From positions 341,802 to 366,128 of the forward strand of contig BLSF01000045.1 of assembly GCA_012862575.1 (NCBI GenBank): 24,327 nt of DNA, in the 5' to 3' direction. Shown piece after piece: positions 9,403 to 18,960 of the stretch. The first letter of the stretch is position 1; the number at the start of each line of letters is the position of its first letter. The notes beneath the pieces were generated by a model. The model saw only the letters and a list, made by a program, of their open reading frames with translations. It was not told where the DNA came from and did no database searches. This DNA comes from Parietichytrium sp. I65-24A (Eukaryota > Sar > Bigyra > Thraustochytrida > Thraustochytriidae). The position numbers were made by a program, and so were the translations under genes.

Positions 9403-10357
9403 GATATCTCTCTCTTCAAACTTTTATAACAAGAAGTCAAGAAGTTATATAAACTTTGAACTCACAGTCAAACTTCAAACTTCAAACTTCCCAACCGCTG
9501 TACACTGTGCGATCCCACAAGTTCAACTGTGAAACCCCCGCAGTTACACAGCAGCTGATGAACGTTAACGGAAAATAACGCCGACAGCGTACGCGCGGAC
9601 TGATTTGCTACAGATAAAGCCAGTGCTGTGCTAGGACTCCTCGGCGTTTTTCATTGTGTTGAAATGTGTGACGGGAAGATGGTAAGTGCCGGGGTTAGGG
9701 GTTTATAGGGTTTATAGTAGGAGTTGCGAGGGATCGGACCCAAAGCTCCCTCGTACTGTACGTACTGATGCCTACTGATTATGCATAGGGAATAGCCGTA
9801 TGTAGTGAATTGTAGTAAGAGTGGTGCTATGGTTAGCGATAGCTTTAGGATAGTCAACATGAACATGAATAAATGTGCATAAACTTGAGCATGAAGACGC
9901 ATGAAGATGAGGATGACCATGAGCGTTGAAGCCACTGGTTGAAGCGATTTTGAGAGTATAAATGAAGTTCGAAGGAACTCTGATGGCCATTGTTTCTTCT
10001 GGCAGCGACTCACACTTTGGCTGCTTCTGTTTTTACAAGATGCTGATACTGGCGGTGGTGGATGATGAGGGTTGAATGAAGTTGCGCTATGACTGTGCTC
10101 GAGGAACTCGTTGTCCATGTCTGACGCCTTTTAGTAGACCGGAGCCTGCTCATAAGGAACACAGAAAGCGGTGGAAGTGAGCCGGAGAGCGAATGACAAA
10201 GAGATCCGAGTCGTTAGCTGGATGAACGAGCACAGAGTCTACTTTCGAGCTTGCTCGTAATTCGAACGCTATGGAATGTTGCAATCTTCGAATCGGAGAC
10301 AGGTTGGTTGGAGCTAAATGGAAAGTGTTGCTGTTCGTGAAACCAGATGAGCCAAAG
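9403..10357. other. Intergenic region upstream of the acyl-CoA dehydrogenase
   Basis: The first 150 bp should contain the dehydrogenase promoter; TTCAAACT-type words recur at about 9455-9490. A minus-strand frame of 155 codons (9651-10118) crosses the region but has no recognisable domain and an unconvincing composition. A GGGTTTATA doublet near 9695-9718 is weakly telomere-like. I see no supported gene. Confidence 0.5.
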
Positions 10358-10433
10358 CGACGTGGTACCGCCATGGTTGGCATCTTGCAGTCCGAAGGTA
10401 TGAACTGGCGGTTCGATTCCGCCTGCCACGTTG
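10358..10433 (+). ncRNA. tRNA-like pol III element, copy 1
   Basis: The sequence has a perfect B box, GGTTCGATTCC (10410-10420), inside a perfect T-arm (GGCGG, 7-nt loop, CCGCC), and a 7-bp acceptor-like stem pairing 10361-10367 with 10424-10430, extendable to 10 bp. A run of nine T at 10462-10470 could end pol III transcription. It is not a canonical tRNA: U8 is missing, the D stem has 3 bp, and the best anticodon arm has an 8-nt loop, so no anticodon can be assigned safely. It may be a degenerate tRNA gene, a SINE head or another tRNA-like RNA. About 200 bp, including flanks, recur at 10893-11091. Confidence 0.55.
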
Positions 10434-10470
10434 TGAACTCGACACTCATCCAGTCTTTCTCTTTTTTTTT

Positions 10471-10933
10471 CGGATCACATTTCCCTTTGATGTGTCCATG
10501 GAGAAACAGTGTTCAATTCCTGAATTTCGAAACCCAATCGATAACGGAAGGAAGTTCCTCGACTTTGAATGTTTTGGTGTCGCCTTGCACAACCCAAATG
10601 TTTGATCAGCCGCAGAAACCAGAGTTCAGATGGCCAAGGATGTGCACAGCAACTCAATCGTAGAACACTACAACATGGTCTTCAAATCGCCTCTTGTTTC
10701 CCATGTCTCTTTCTTTTCAATATGCAAGACCACGACGAGAAAGCCTTCTTTTGATGCTTCGACTTCAAGTCTTTTGCTATTACCTAAATTCTAGTAGGTT
10801 AAACTATTGTTACCTCCTCACTACAACGGCGCGATCCGTGAACGTTCTAAAACGTTCCAACACCTGAAACGAAGGCACGTCGGCTGAAGCTAAATGGAAA
10901 ACTTTGCTGGTTGTGAAACCAGATGAGCCAAAG
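10471..10933. other. Spacer between the two tRNA-like copies
   Basis: No gene is supported here. Short frames on both strands have no recognisable features, and several run into the tRNA-like sequence. Confidence 0.5.
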
Positions 10934-11009
10934 CGACGTGGTACCGCCATGGTTGGCATCTTGCAGTCCGAAGGTATGAATTGGCGGTTCGATTCCGCCT
11001 GCCACGTCG
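10934..11009 (+). ncRNA. tRNA-like pol III element, copy 2
   Basis: The 70-nt core (10937-11006) differs from copy 1 at one base, C to T in the variable region just before the T-arm. The B box is at 10986-10996 and eight T follow at 11039-11046. The extended acceptor stem is a perfect 10 bp (CGACGTGGTA with TGCCACGTCG), where copy 1 has a G-T wobble, so pairing is kept in both copies. The same non-canonical D and anticodon arms apply. The duplication includes about 40 bp upstream and the T run downstream. Confidence 0.55.
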
Positions 11010-11046
11010 TGAACTCGACACTCATCCAGTCTTTCTCGTTTTTTTT

Positions 11047-11484
11047 CTTTGCTCGGATCCCATTTTCTTTTGATGTGGAGAAACAGTGTTTCACTGAAGA
11101 ATGGAGAGTGAAGGATGCAACCCAGATCGGTAACAAAAGCTTGAAAGTTTTGGTGCTCAGTGCGCATCATGATCATCATGATCCCAAGTATCCGAGCGGC
11201 CACAGAAACAAGGTTGTTCGGTTTCGCCATTTAGCTCCTATCGACCTTTCTCTGGCTTCGGCCAAATCTCTTTCAACCACACAAGCAAACTGCACGCGTG
11301 AATCTACTTGTGATATTGCTCGCGGAGCTCTGTTCGCCTTCGACTTCGCAATTTGGGAGAAAAGTCTGACCTCCATTTGTGAACGAATAGGACTAGACGC
11401 CCGTTTCTTCACTGAGAATTAGGAATCTGGTGCTGGTTAAACTTGGTTTCCAAAATCTGATCCCTGCCGTCTACTGACTCATCT
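11047..11484. other. Intergenic region downstream of tRNA-like copy 2
   Basis: A plus-strand frame from 10904 crosses the tRNA-like element and runs to 11422, but it shows no domain and is probably chance. Nothing else stands out. Confidence 0.45.
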
Positions 11485-11961
11485 TTGCGTGCACACGACA
11501 TCTTTCATACTGTCCTCGGCGTATGTGCTGAATGCTCGACGCATGATCGCCACTTAAGTTGGGACTTGCAGAGGGAAATGGGTGCCCTCGGAGTGCCAAC
11601 AGGCAAGGAATGTAAATGGAATCAACCCGCAGAGTCAGTTATCGGATATGACAATACGAGGCCTGCGCACCGGATCGCGGCTTTGCGCGTGGATCAAAAC
11701 AGGCAAAAGCTACGGAACAGACTTTGTCAAATGGCAGGGGAGTCAAGAGCAATGTTCAATCCTTTTGCTGAATATGAAGACGACGAGTTCCGCGAACAAG
11801 TAGCGTCAATGGACGAGGGCTTGTTCACGCTTGTGGACGAGCTCTTCGACGCTGCAAACGAAGGTCTCGAGGACGGTTGTGCATTGGAGCACTATATGAT
11901 CGCCGCAACGAATATCACAAGGGGTCCGGGCATTCGCGTTGGAGGAACTAAGCTGAACTGA
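11485..11961 (+). CDS. Hypothetical 158-residue protein
   Basis: I do not recognise this ORF. Its C-terminal 70 residues (about 89-158) look more protein-like than the surrounding frames: acidic and amphipathic, with spaced Phe, Leu and Asp/Glu (for example MDEGLFTLVDELFDAANEGL), and no low complexity. The N-terminal half is Cys/His-containing but shows no zinc-finger spacing. The ATG at 11752 (codon 90) could be the true start. It may be a small gene, an exon or a relic. No neighbour suggests a role. Confidence 0.25.
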   Translation: MRAHDIFHTVLGVCAECSTHDRHLSWDLQREMGALGVPTGKECKWNQPAESVIGYDNTRPAHRIAALRVDQNRQKLRNRLCQMAGESRAMFNPFAEYEDDEFREQVASMDEGLFTLVDELFDAANEGLEDGCALEHYMIAATNITRGPGIRVGGTKLN

Positions 11962-13253
11962 GTGTTGAAACTTTTTACTTCGCGCGCTCACCACCTATTT
12001 CTCGAACTTGCTCAGTCGGCCATCATTCAAGCCATTCAAAAGCTTGGAGAACTGAAGGGCTGGATAAATCAGGTCGATTCGACTCAGTGAAATTTCACGC
12101 TGGAACCAGCGGAATGACTTGAGCTGTGAATACCTGCTCAACGTGGATATGCGGGTTCAACTCATAAAAGCGTAACGCGAGACCCCATAGTTGATAGGAG
12201 AAACATAGGAGTCTTGTAAGTTGCAGTATTGTCTATTAGTTCAAAGAGTCTAGGAGACTAAATGACACTATGGTCCAAATAAGCAAAGTATAGTGTGAGG
12301 ACCATTACGGAATTATCGTAATGTCATAATAGTCAGTTGATGCCTCGCTTAAATTTCAGCTAATGGTATCTTATAGCTCAGTACGTTGACTACAGTACAC
12401 TTCAGTAGGACCAGCTATGAGTTGAACGATGTTGTAATGCACAGTAGTAATGTCAACATGTTAAGTCCGGTGTACTAAGTACTATATTTTTACTACATAA
12501 TTGTAGTTAACCGGGAAACTAAAAATGTCTATAATTGGCACTGATTATTGGTTTGGAATAGGAAGAGTTGGACTTGGCTTGTATGTATTTGCGAAAGCTC
12601 ATCGTTTACTTTGTTTGTTTGGTGGAAGAAGCGATGAAGTTTAGATGTGCCCACGAATGGAGGGAGAGGCTGTTATGTGAGCCAGGTCTGACAGAGCATA
12701 GTCTGCCACAAGCAAATGCCAAAATTCAAATGACCGCCCCCTGTGGACCTGTGAACTTGACTTCAACTCGCTTCCCACCAACTCTGAACTCCACCTTCAT
12801 GTGAGTTCAGAGTACGACAACTTTTTTCCAAAACAGTGGTCTCCAGCTCGCCAGCCAGTTTCATTCACGCGGAGATAGGCTCAAATGGCTCGCTGTTTAT
12901 GCAGCAGTGCACAGCAGCGAATCGAACGCTCGAGGTCGTGCATTCCACGTTCAGTTCAATCATCAGCTTCGTTTACTTTGTTCTAAGGAGCCATTGGCAC
13001 TGGCACTGCACCGACCATAGTTACCGGTACCGGCACTGTTGCAGTCAGGCCATAAAACGCGGCCATCCCCATCCCACCCACCCGCCCCGCCGTTAAAAAA
13101 GAAAGTAAACTCTCATGCTCTTGAAGAACGGTACTCACTACACGGCGCCGCAAAATAACAACACAACACGCATGCTGACGAGGACTTGAGCTCAGGATGA
13201 GAGGCTGGAGGGTGAGTACTAGTACTGAGTTCTGGTACAAGCAACAAGAACTT
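11962..13253. other. Gene-poor AT-leaning intergenic region
   Basis: No frame here is convincing. There is a short inverted repeat ATTACG/CGTAAT near 12303-12321, a widely spaced 12-bp inverted repeat (12155-12166 with 12416-12427), a strong 10-bp hairpin at 12781-12813, and a TACCGGTA site at 13022. Confidence 0.5.
12781..12813. other. Perfect 10-bp hairpin with 13-nt loop, followed by T6
   Basis: ACTCTGAACT (12781-12790) pairs fully with AGTTCAGAGT (12804-12813) around the loop CCACCTTCATGTG. Six T follow at 12822-12827. This would look like an intrinsic terminator in bacteria; in a eukaryote it could mark the end of a small RNA, a mobile-element end, or nothing. No transcript upstream is recognised. 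Confidence 0.5.
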
Positions 13254-13344
13254 GAAGCTTGCATCCCAAGCTCGGCGTCTCTCCCTGCGCTCGCAAGTTC
13301 ATCTCACACTCGCGGGGCGCCCGCAAGTACAATCAAGTGTGCCT

Positions 13345-13380
<36 letters not shown>

Positions 13381-13484
13381 GAAGAGAGACAANGAAGCTT
13401 GCATCCCAAGCTCGGCGTCTCTCCCTGCGCTCGCAAGTTCATCTCACACTCGCGGGGCGCCCGCAAGTACAATCAAGTGTGCCT

Positions 13485-13522
<38 letters not shown>

Positions 13523-13531
13523 GTAAAGAGA
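13254..13531. repeat. About 138-bp direct duplication across a single N, with GA microsatellites
   Basis: Bases 13254-13391 and 13394-13531 carry the same sequence at an offset of 140, identical until a (GA)n tract that differs by about one repeat. The N at 13393 sits exactly at the join. This is best read as two contig ends that overlap through a microsatellite but were not merged. Confidence 0.85.
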
Positions 13532-14708
13532 GCAAGCGAGCAACGAGTGCAACAACTAAAAGCATCAGTCAGCGCCGCGCAAAGAATGCGAAGGCATTAA
13601 TGATTTCGTTTTCGAACGAGTCCACGAAAACGTCGTGCCATCTTCCTCTCTCACTCTGCACATATATTGACATGTTATAACTGCCTGCCTGCATGTGTGT
13701 CCAGTTGCACGATGACGGGTGACCCAATTGGAAGCGCAGTGAAAGTCAATCAAACAATAGACGACGAAATTATCAGACCGCTCAGCATCTTCCTTTCCTT
13801 GGCTGTTTCTTTCTTTGATTGTTTTTGCAACTTGTTTTATTCACACATCGATGGGCCCATCCGAACCGCAAAAGTCAAGGAACTGCTCCGAGCCTTTTTC
13901 TGAGCTCTCAACGTGAGTGAACCAGCGAGAAAAGAAACTGATTGTGCATTCGGGACATTTCCTTGCTTGGCTCCTTCCCTTCTACGATCTACGACTTCGT
14001 TCTGCGCTATATGTTGGACGTTTTGAGTTCTATTCCCGGCGAGGAAGGCTTTCAATGCAATTTGGAACGAAGGAAGGAAGACAAACAAACAAACAAACAA
14101 ACAAAAAAGAGAAAGGAATAAAGTAACAAAGAAATAAAGGAAGAAGACCGCTTTTCCGAAGCCCAAAGTCTGCGTTCTCGGCGTCTTTTTCCCAACTGAT
14201 CTGGATAGTATAATGCTCTTGATCTTGATCTTGATGAAGGATGGAGAGTCTGGATGAAGACCTTGTATCGATCGATCGAAACGCAGCAAAGCAGCAAGTG
14301 GCAAAAAATGTCCGCCGAAAACGAAAAAAATCAACACACCCCACTCTTATTTGTCTTCTAAATAATACATTAACCCCTCCCGACCTTCCTTCTCCTTCCT
14401 CTGAAATTTCACAACCTATTCCCAATCGCTAATTAGACCTACCCCAGGCGGTAGCCCCCACTCACACTTTCCTGCTAGCACTCCTACTCCTCTCTCTCAG
14501 CGCATTATCTACCGTAAACTATGGCGCATCAGGAAGCCTTAATGACTTGCTATCTTCTCCTACCTGGGGATGGCACAAGAGTAGGTAAGGTATTAGTTAC
14601 GCTAAAAGGTAGAGACCGCCCGCGAATGACAAACCCGAGTAGTATCTTTGGAATCTTTAGTTTTACACAGTAAAATTTTCTTATTCTTCCATTCTCTTTC
14701 TCCCTCTC
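13511..14708. repeat. About 1.2-kb duplicated block, copy 1
   Basis: This block recurs at 14710-15917 with about 2% substitutions and a few small indels, including a longer CAAA microsatellite here (about 14083-14105). It carries a frame of up to 78 codons ending at 13903, conserved in copy 2, with no recognisable domain. It ends at the single N at 14709. Confidence 0.85.
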
Positions 14709-14709
14709 N

Positions 14710-15917
14710 GAGAGAGAGAGGGGAAAAGAGAGCAAAACGAGCAACGAGTGCAACAACTAAAAGCATCGGTCAGCGCCGCGCAAAGAATGCGAAGGCATTA
14801 ATGATTTCGTTTTCGAACGAGTCCACGAAAACGTCGTGCCATCTTCCTCTCTCTCTCTGCACATATATTAACATGTTATAACTGCCTGCCTGCATGTGTG
14901 TCCAGTTGCACGATGACGGGTGACCCAATTGGAAGCGCAGTGAAAGTCAATCAAACAATAGACGACGAAATTATCAGACCGCTCAGCATTTTCCTTTGCT
15001 TGGCTGTTTCTTTCTTTGATTGTTTTTGCAACTTGTTTTATTCACACATCGATGGGCCCATCCGAACCGCAAAAGTCAAGGAACTGCTCCGAGCCTTTTT
15101 CTGAGCTCTCAACGTGAGTGAACCAGCGAGGAAAGAAACTGATTGTGCATTCGGGACATTTCCTTGCTTGACTCCTTCCATTCTACGATCGTCTACGATC
15201 TACGACTTCGTTCTGCGCTATATGTTGGACGTTTTGAGTTCTATTCCCGGTGAAGAAGGCTTTCAATGCACTTTGGAAGGAAGGAAGGCAAACAAAGAAA
15301 CAAACAAATAAGAGAAGGGAATAAACTAACAAAGAAATAAAGGAAGAAGACCGCTTTTCCGAAGCCCAAAGTCTGCGTTCTCGGCGTCTTTTTCCCAACT
15401 GATCTGGATAGTATAATGCTCATGCTCTTGATCTTGATCTTGATGAAGGATGGAGAGTCTGGATGAAGACCTTGTATCGATCGATCGAAACGCAGCAAAG
15501 CAGCAAGTGGCAAAAAATGTCCGCCGAAAACGAAAAAAATCAACACACCCCACTCTTACTTGTCTTTTAATTAATACATTAACCCCTCCCGACCTTCCTT
15601 CTCCTTCCTCTGAAATTTCACAACCTATTCCCAATCGCTAATTAGACCTACCCCAGACGGTAGCCCCCACTCACACTTTCCTGCAGGCACTCCTACTCCT
15701 CTCTCTCAGCGCATTCTCTACCGTAAACTATGGCGCATCAGGAAGCCTTAATGACTTGCTATCTTCTCCTACCTGGGGATGGCACAAGAGTAGGTAAGGT
15801 ATTAGTTACGCTAAAAGGTAGAGACCGCCCGCGAATGACAAACCCGAGTAGTATCTTTGGAATCTTTAGTTTTACACAGTAAAATTTTCTTTTTCTTCCA
15901 TTCTCTTTCTCCCTCTC
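14710..15917. repeat. About 1.2-kb duplicated block, copy 2
   Basis: The second copy begins directly after the N at 14709, in the same GA tract that precedes copy 1, and reads through into unique sequence at 15918. The pattern fits a second haplotype placed in series as well as a true recent tandem duplication. No gene is supported inside it; it may include upstream sequence of the repeat-protein gene. Confidence 0.85.
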
Positions 15918-16378
15918 AGAACCAACTCTTTTCCTCCGAACTGTTCCTGAGAGAGAGAAGGAAAAGCCAGGGGGTGCTACGGTACCGACTAGCCAACGCT
16001 CACAGTGACCTTAGTCTCCGTGAACGTTCTGCGAATTTGGCGAGTTTCTTTGTTTGGGAGAACGCGGTCCCCCTCACAACCAGCCCTCACTTTTTCTTTC
16101 CTCCCTCTCTCTCTCTCTTTCTCTCTCTTTTGCAAGAAGCGCGTACAGATTGCACACCCGAGTCACTCAAAGAGACAGACCCGCAACTGTCCCCGTCCCA
16201 TCCGTCCCATCCGTCCCATTCGTCCCATCCGTCCCAGGCGAGTACACGAGAGTACGCGAGAGTACGAGGCGCGGAGAGGGGAGCGACAGGACTGGTGCGT
16301 TTGATTACAGGAACTGGTGCAGTTGCAGGAGCGGGTGTACGCGGGGGAAGAAAGAAGGGGAGAAAGGTGTCCGCGAAG
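15918..16378 (+). promoter_or_regulatory. Likely promoter and 5'UTR exon of the repeat-protein gene
   Basis: The stretch holds pyrimidine-rich runs and a 9-bp GTCCCATCC tandem repeat (16195-16236), then a purine-rich part ending at GCGAAG|GTATGTGAG, a strong splice donor at 16379. A frame from 15857 is open through it and would join in phase to the downstream ATG, but it is low-complexity, so untranslated leader is more likely than a protein extension. Confidence 0.35.
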
Positions 16379-16688
16379 GTATGTGAGTCTCGTTGTGTGT
16401 GTAGAGTGTGTAGTGTGTAGTGCGTTTGGTTTGGATTGGGAGGTTGATTTTTGATATTTGAATGAATGAAGTTATTGTAAGAGGAAAAGTTGGCTGACGG
16501 TTTGGGTGATAATGTGTGAATGATGTGTGAATCGGTTTCTCGTCGATGGCTGTGTCTGTATTTGTATTTGCATTTGTATTTGTCGGTTGGTTTGCTCTTT
16601 CGTTCGACGAATTCGTTGGTCATACATCTCGGTGAATTCACGGAGGAAGGTTGAAATAGAGATCAGGAAACAATAAACAAGAAAGAAG
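16379..16688 (+). other. Probable 5'UTR intron, T/G-rich
   Basis: The donor GTATGTGAG at 16379 and an acceptor AG at 16687-16688, nine bases before the ATG, bound a T/G-rich segment with TGTATTTGTATTTG runs (about 16555-16580) and GTGTGAATG words. The same kinds of words fill the proven intron at 3888-4235, which supports the call. Confidence 0.45.
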
Positions 16689-16697
16689 GACTCTGAG

Positions 16698-18960
16698 ATG
16701 TCGCGCGTGCAGCAGCTAGTGAAGAAGTTCACTCCATCTGCAGACGGCGTAGATGGCAGCAGTGCTTCGGGATCGAACGGCGCGAACCCGAACGGCGGCA
16801 AGGGCAAACCTGCAGTGTTGTCCAAGTACGATGAGCTTCTGCGCCAGCAGCGTTTGGCCAAGGAGCAGGAGCGCGCTAGGCAGGAGCTGCATCGGCAGCA
16901 GACTAGCAATGTGTCACTGTCTTCGGTTTCAGCCGGCATGTTCAGCTCTGCTGACATTGAGCGCCGCCGCAAGGAAGAGGAGCTGAAGGCCCGCGGCGAG
17001 GCCGAGCGCCTACAGAACACTTACAAAGGCGCCTCGGACACGTTCCTTGGCGATGCTCGCAAGAACGAGAGGCTTCAAAAGGAGCAGGACCGCAAACAGC
17101 GCATGGATGCGCTCAAGAGACAGGCTAGTGTCAGGGATGCTGCCAGCAAGTTTGACTCTGAGGTCACTCGCCTTGACCGTCAGCGCAAAGAGGACGATGC
17201 CAAGGCCAAGGCGGAGATCGACGCCCTTAAAGCAAGCTACAGGGGCAGCGGCACTGTCAACCTCATGGACCAAGCCGCCGAGCTCGAGCGTAAGCGCAAG
17301 GAGGACGACGCTAAGGCTAGGGCCGAGATCGAGGCGCTCAAAGCAAGCTACAGGGGCAGCGGCACCGTCAACCTCATGGACCAAGCCGCCGAGCTCGAGC
17401 GTAAGCGCAAGGAGGACGATGCTAGGGCTAAGGCTGAGATCGAGGCGCTCAAAGCGAGCTACAGGGGCAGCGGAACTGTTAATCTCATGGACCAGGCTGC
17501 AGCGCTTGAGCGCAAACGCAAGGAAGATGACGCCAAGGCTAAAGCTGAGATCGAGGCGCTCAAGGCAAGCTACAGAGGCAGCGGAGTGTCAAACTTGCTT
17601 GACCAAGCTGCGGAGCTCGAGCGCAAACGCAAGGAAGACGACGCTAAAGCCAAGGCTGAGATCGAGGCGCTCAAGGCTGGCTACAAAGGACATATTGGTC
17701 TCATGGACCAGTCCGCGCTGGATACTCGCAAGATGCGGGAGATGGATAAGCTCGCAGGAGAGGACGCCAAGCAGATGCATGCAAAGTTCCGCGGTGTAGC
17801 TTACACAAGGGAGTCTTCAATCTCCGCAATTAACGCTGAGGCAACCCCTTCAATCGAAGAGGAGACCTCTGCTCCAGTCGAAGAGGACGTGTCCGCCCCA
17901 GCTGAGGGGGAGACTTCCGCTCCAGGTGAGGAGGAGGTTTCCGCCCCAGTCGAGGAGGAGGTTTCCGCCCCAGTCGAGGAGGAGGTTTCCGCCCCAGTTT
18001 GAGGAGGAGACCTCTGCTCCAGTCGAGGAGGAGACCTCTGCCCCTATCGAGGAGGAGGTTTCCGCCCCAGTTGAAGAGCAGGTTTCCGCCCCAGTTGAGG
18101 AGGAGACTTCTGCTCCAGTCGAGAAGGAGACCTCTGCTCCAGTTGAGGAGGAAGTATCTGCCCCAACGGAGGAGGAGGTTTCCGCCCCAGTTGAGGAGGA
18201 GATCTCTGCTCCAGTCGAGGAAGAAGTTTCCGCACCAGTTGAGGAGGTTGAGGAGGAGGTTGCCGCTCCAGTTGTGGAGGAGACTTCCGCTCCAGTTGAG
18301 GAGGAGACCTCTGCTCCAGTTGAGGAGGAAGTAGCTGCCCCAATGGAAGAGGAGGTTTCCGCCCCAGTTGAGGAGGAGACTTCTGCTCCAGTCGAGGAGG
18401 AGACCCCTGCTCCAGTCGAGGAAGTAGTTTCCGCACCAGTCGAGGAAGAGGTTTCCGCTCCAGTCGAGGAGGAGACTTCCGCTCCAGTTGAGGAGGAGGT
18501 TGCTGCTCCAGTTGTGGAGGAGACTTCCGCTCCAGTTGAGGATGATGTTTCTGCTCCAGCTGAAGCTGAGATTCTTGCTCCAGTTGAGGCCGAAATCGCT
18601 GCTCCAGTCGAGGCCGAGATTGTCGTCCCAGATGCGGAGGTTGCTGCTCCTGCTGAGGCTGAGGTCGCTTCTCCAGCTGAGGAATCTGCTGCTGCTACTG
18701 TCGACGAATCTGCCCCAGTCGAGGAGGAGATGGCCGTGTCCGAATCGGAGATCGAGGTCACCAACGACGAAAAGGTCGCCGACGAGCAGATCACCGAGGA
18801 GCACTCGGCTGCCGAGCTCGAGGCAACCACAGAGGTGGATGAGGAAGCAACCGCAGACTCAACCCAGACAGAGACCGAAGGGTCAAAGGCTGCTAAAGAG
18901 ATCGCTCCTCAGCCATTGCTCGGTGCCGAGCAGTCGCTCGCGCCAACAAGCTCTGCATAA
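16698..18960 (+). CDS. Repetitive coiled-coil and acidic octapeptide-repeat protein, with an internal frameshift
   Basis: I do not recognise a family. The first frame (16698-18002) encodes a Gly/Ser-rich start (1-40), charged helical sequence (about 41-172), then 37-residue repeats beginning at 17214, 17325, 17436 and 17547 plus a diverged copy at 17658; each has an LKASYRG core followed by LMDQAA and a basic-acidic helix. From about 17850 it becomes SAPVEEE(V/T) octapeptides, highly acidic and surely disordered. One extra T at 17998-18000 creates a TGA; the same repeat continues in the next frame to TAA at 18958-18960, giving about 753 residues without the extra base. The extra T may be a sequencing error in a 24-bp repeat or a real truncation to 434 residues. 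A scaffold or cytoskeletal role is possible but only a guess. Confidence 0.7.
17214..17700 (+). repeat. 111-bp coding tandem repeats (37 residues)
   Basis: Four full copies and one partial copy are nearly identical at DNA level, which points to recent amplification or gene conversion. More diverged relatives sharing a (Y/F)(R/K)G core lie on both sides, for example NTYKG before and AKFRG after the array. Confidence 0.9.
17850..18720 (+). repeat. 24-bp coding minisatellite (SAPVEEEV/T octapeptide)
   Basis: Dozens of 24-bp units encode Ser-Ala-Pro-Val-Glu-Glu-Glu-Val/Thr, becoming degenerate (Ala-Pro-Val/Ala-Glu-Ala-Glu) after about 18540. The array contains the frameshift at 17998-18000. Confidence 0.9.

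Noticed and set aside
8771-9532. Plus-strand ORF of 253 codons
   Set aside because: It is antisense to the N-terminal half of the acyl-CoA dehydrogenase and has no recognisable features.
9690-9718. Interstitial telomere repeat (GGGTTTATA words)
   Set aside because: There are only about two imperfect copies, too few to support telomeric origin.
9651-10118. Minus-strand ORF of 155 codons
   Set aside because: It has no domain and an irregular composition, and it lies in a region without other coding signs.
10361-10430. Standard tRNA-Arg (CCG) gene
   Set aside because: Placing TCCG in a 7-nt anticodon loop leaves a stem with only three pairs, and U8 and a normal D-arm are missing.
10904-11422. 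Plus-strand ORF of 172 codons
   Set aside because: It runs through the tRNA-like element and its T run; the shared part is explained by the structured RNA, and the rest shows no family.
12155-12427. 12-bp inverted repeat as termini of a small transposon
   Set aside because: Similarity stops after 12 bp, and no target-site duplication or element body is visible.
13837-15546. Paired minus-strand ORFs in the duplicated blocks
   Set aside because: Their similarity only reflects the DNA duplication; they are low-complexity, and indels between copies alter the frame.
17830-18830. Two long minus-strand frames (324 and 326 codons) rich in SSTGAE or LLLDWS repeats
   Set aside because: They are antisense to the 24-bp acidic repeat, whose unit length is a multiple of three and has no stop in several frames, so long antisense ORFs arise automatically.
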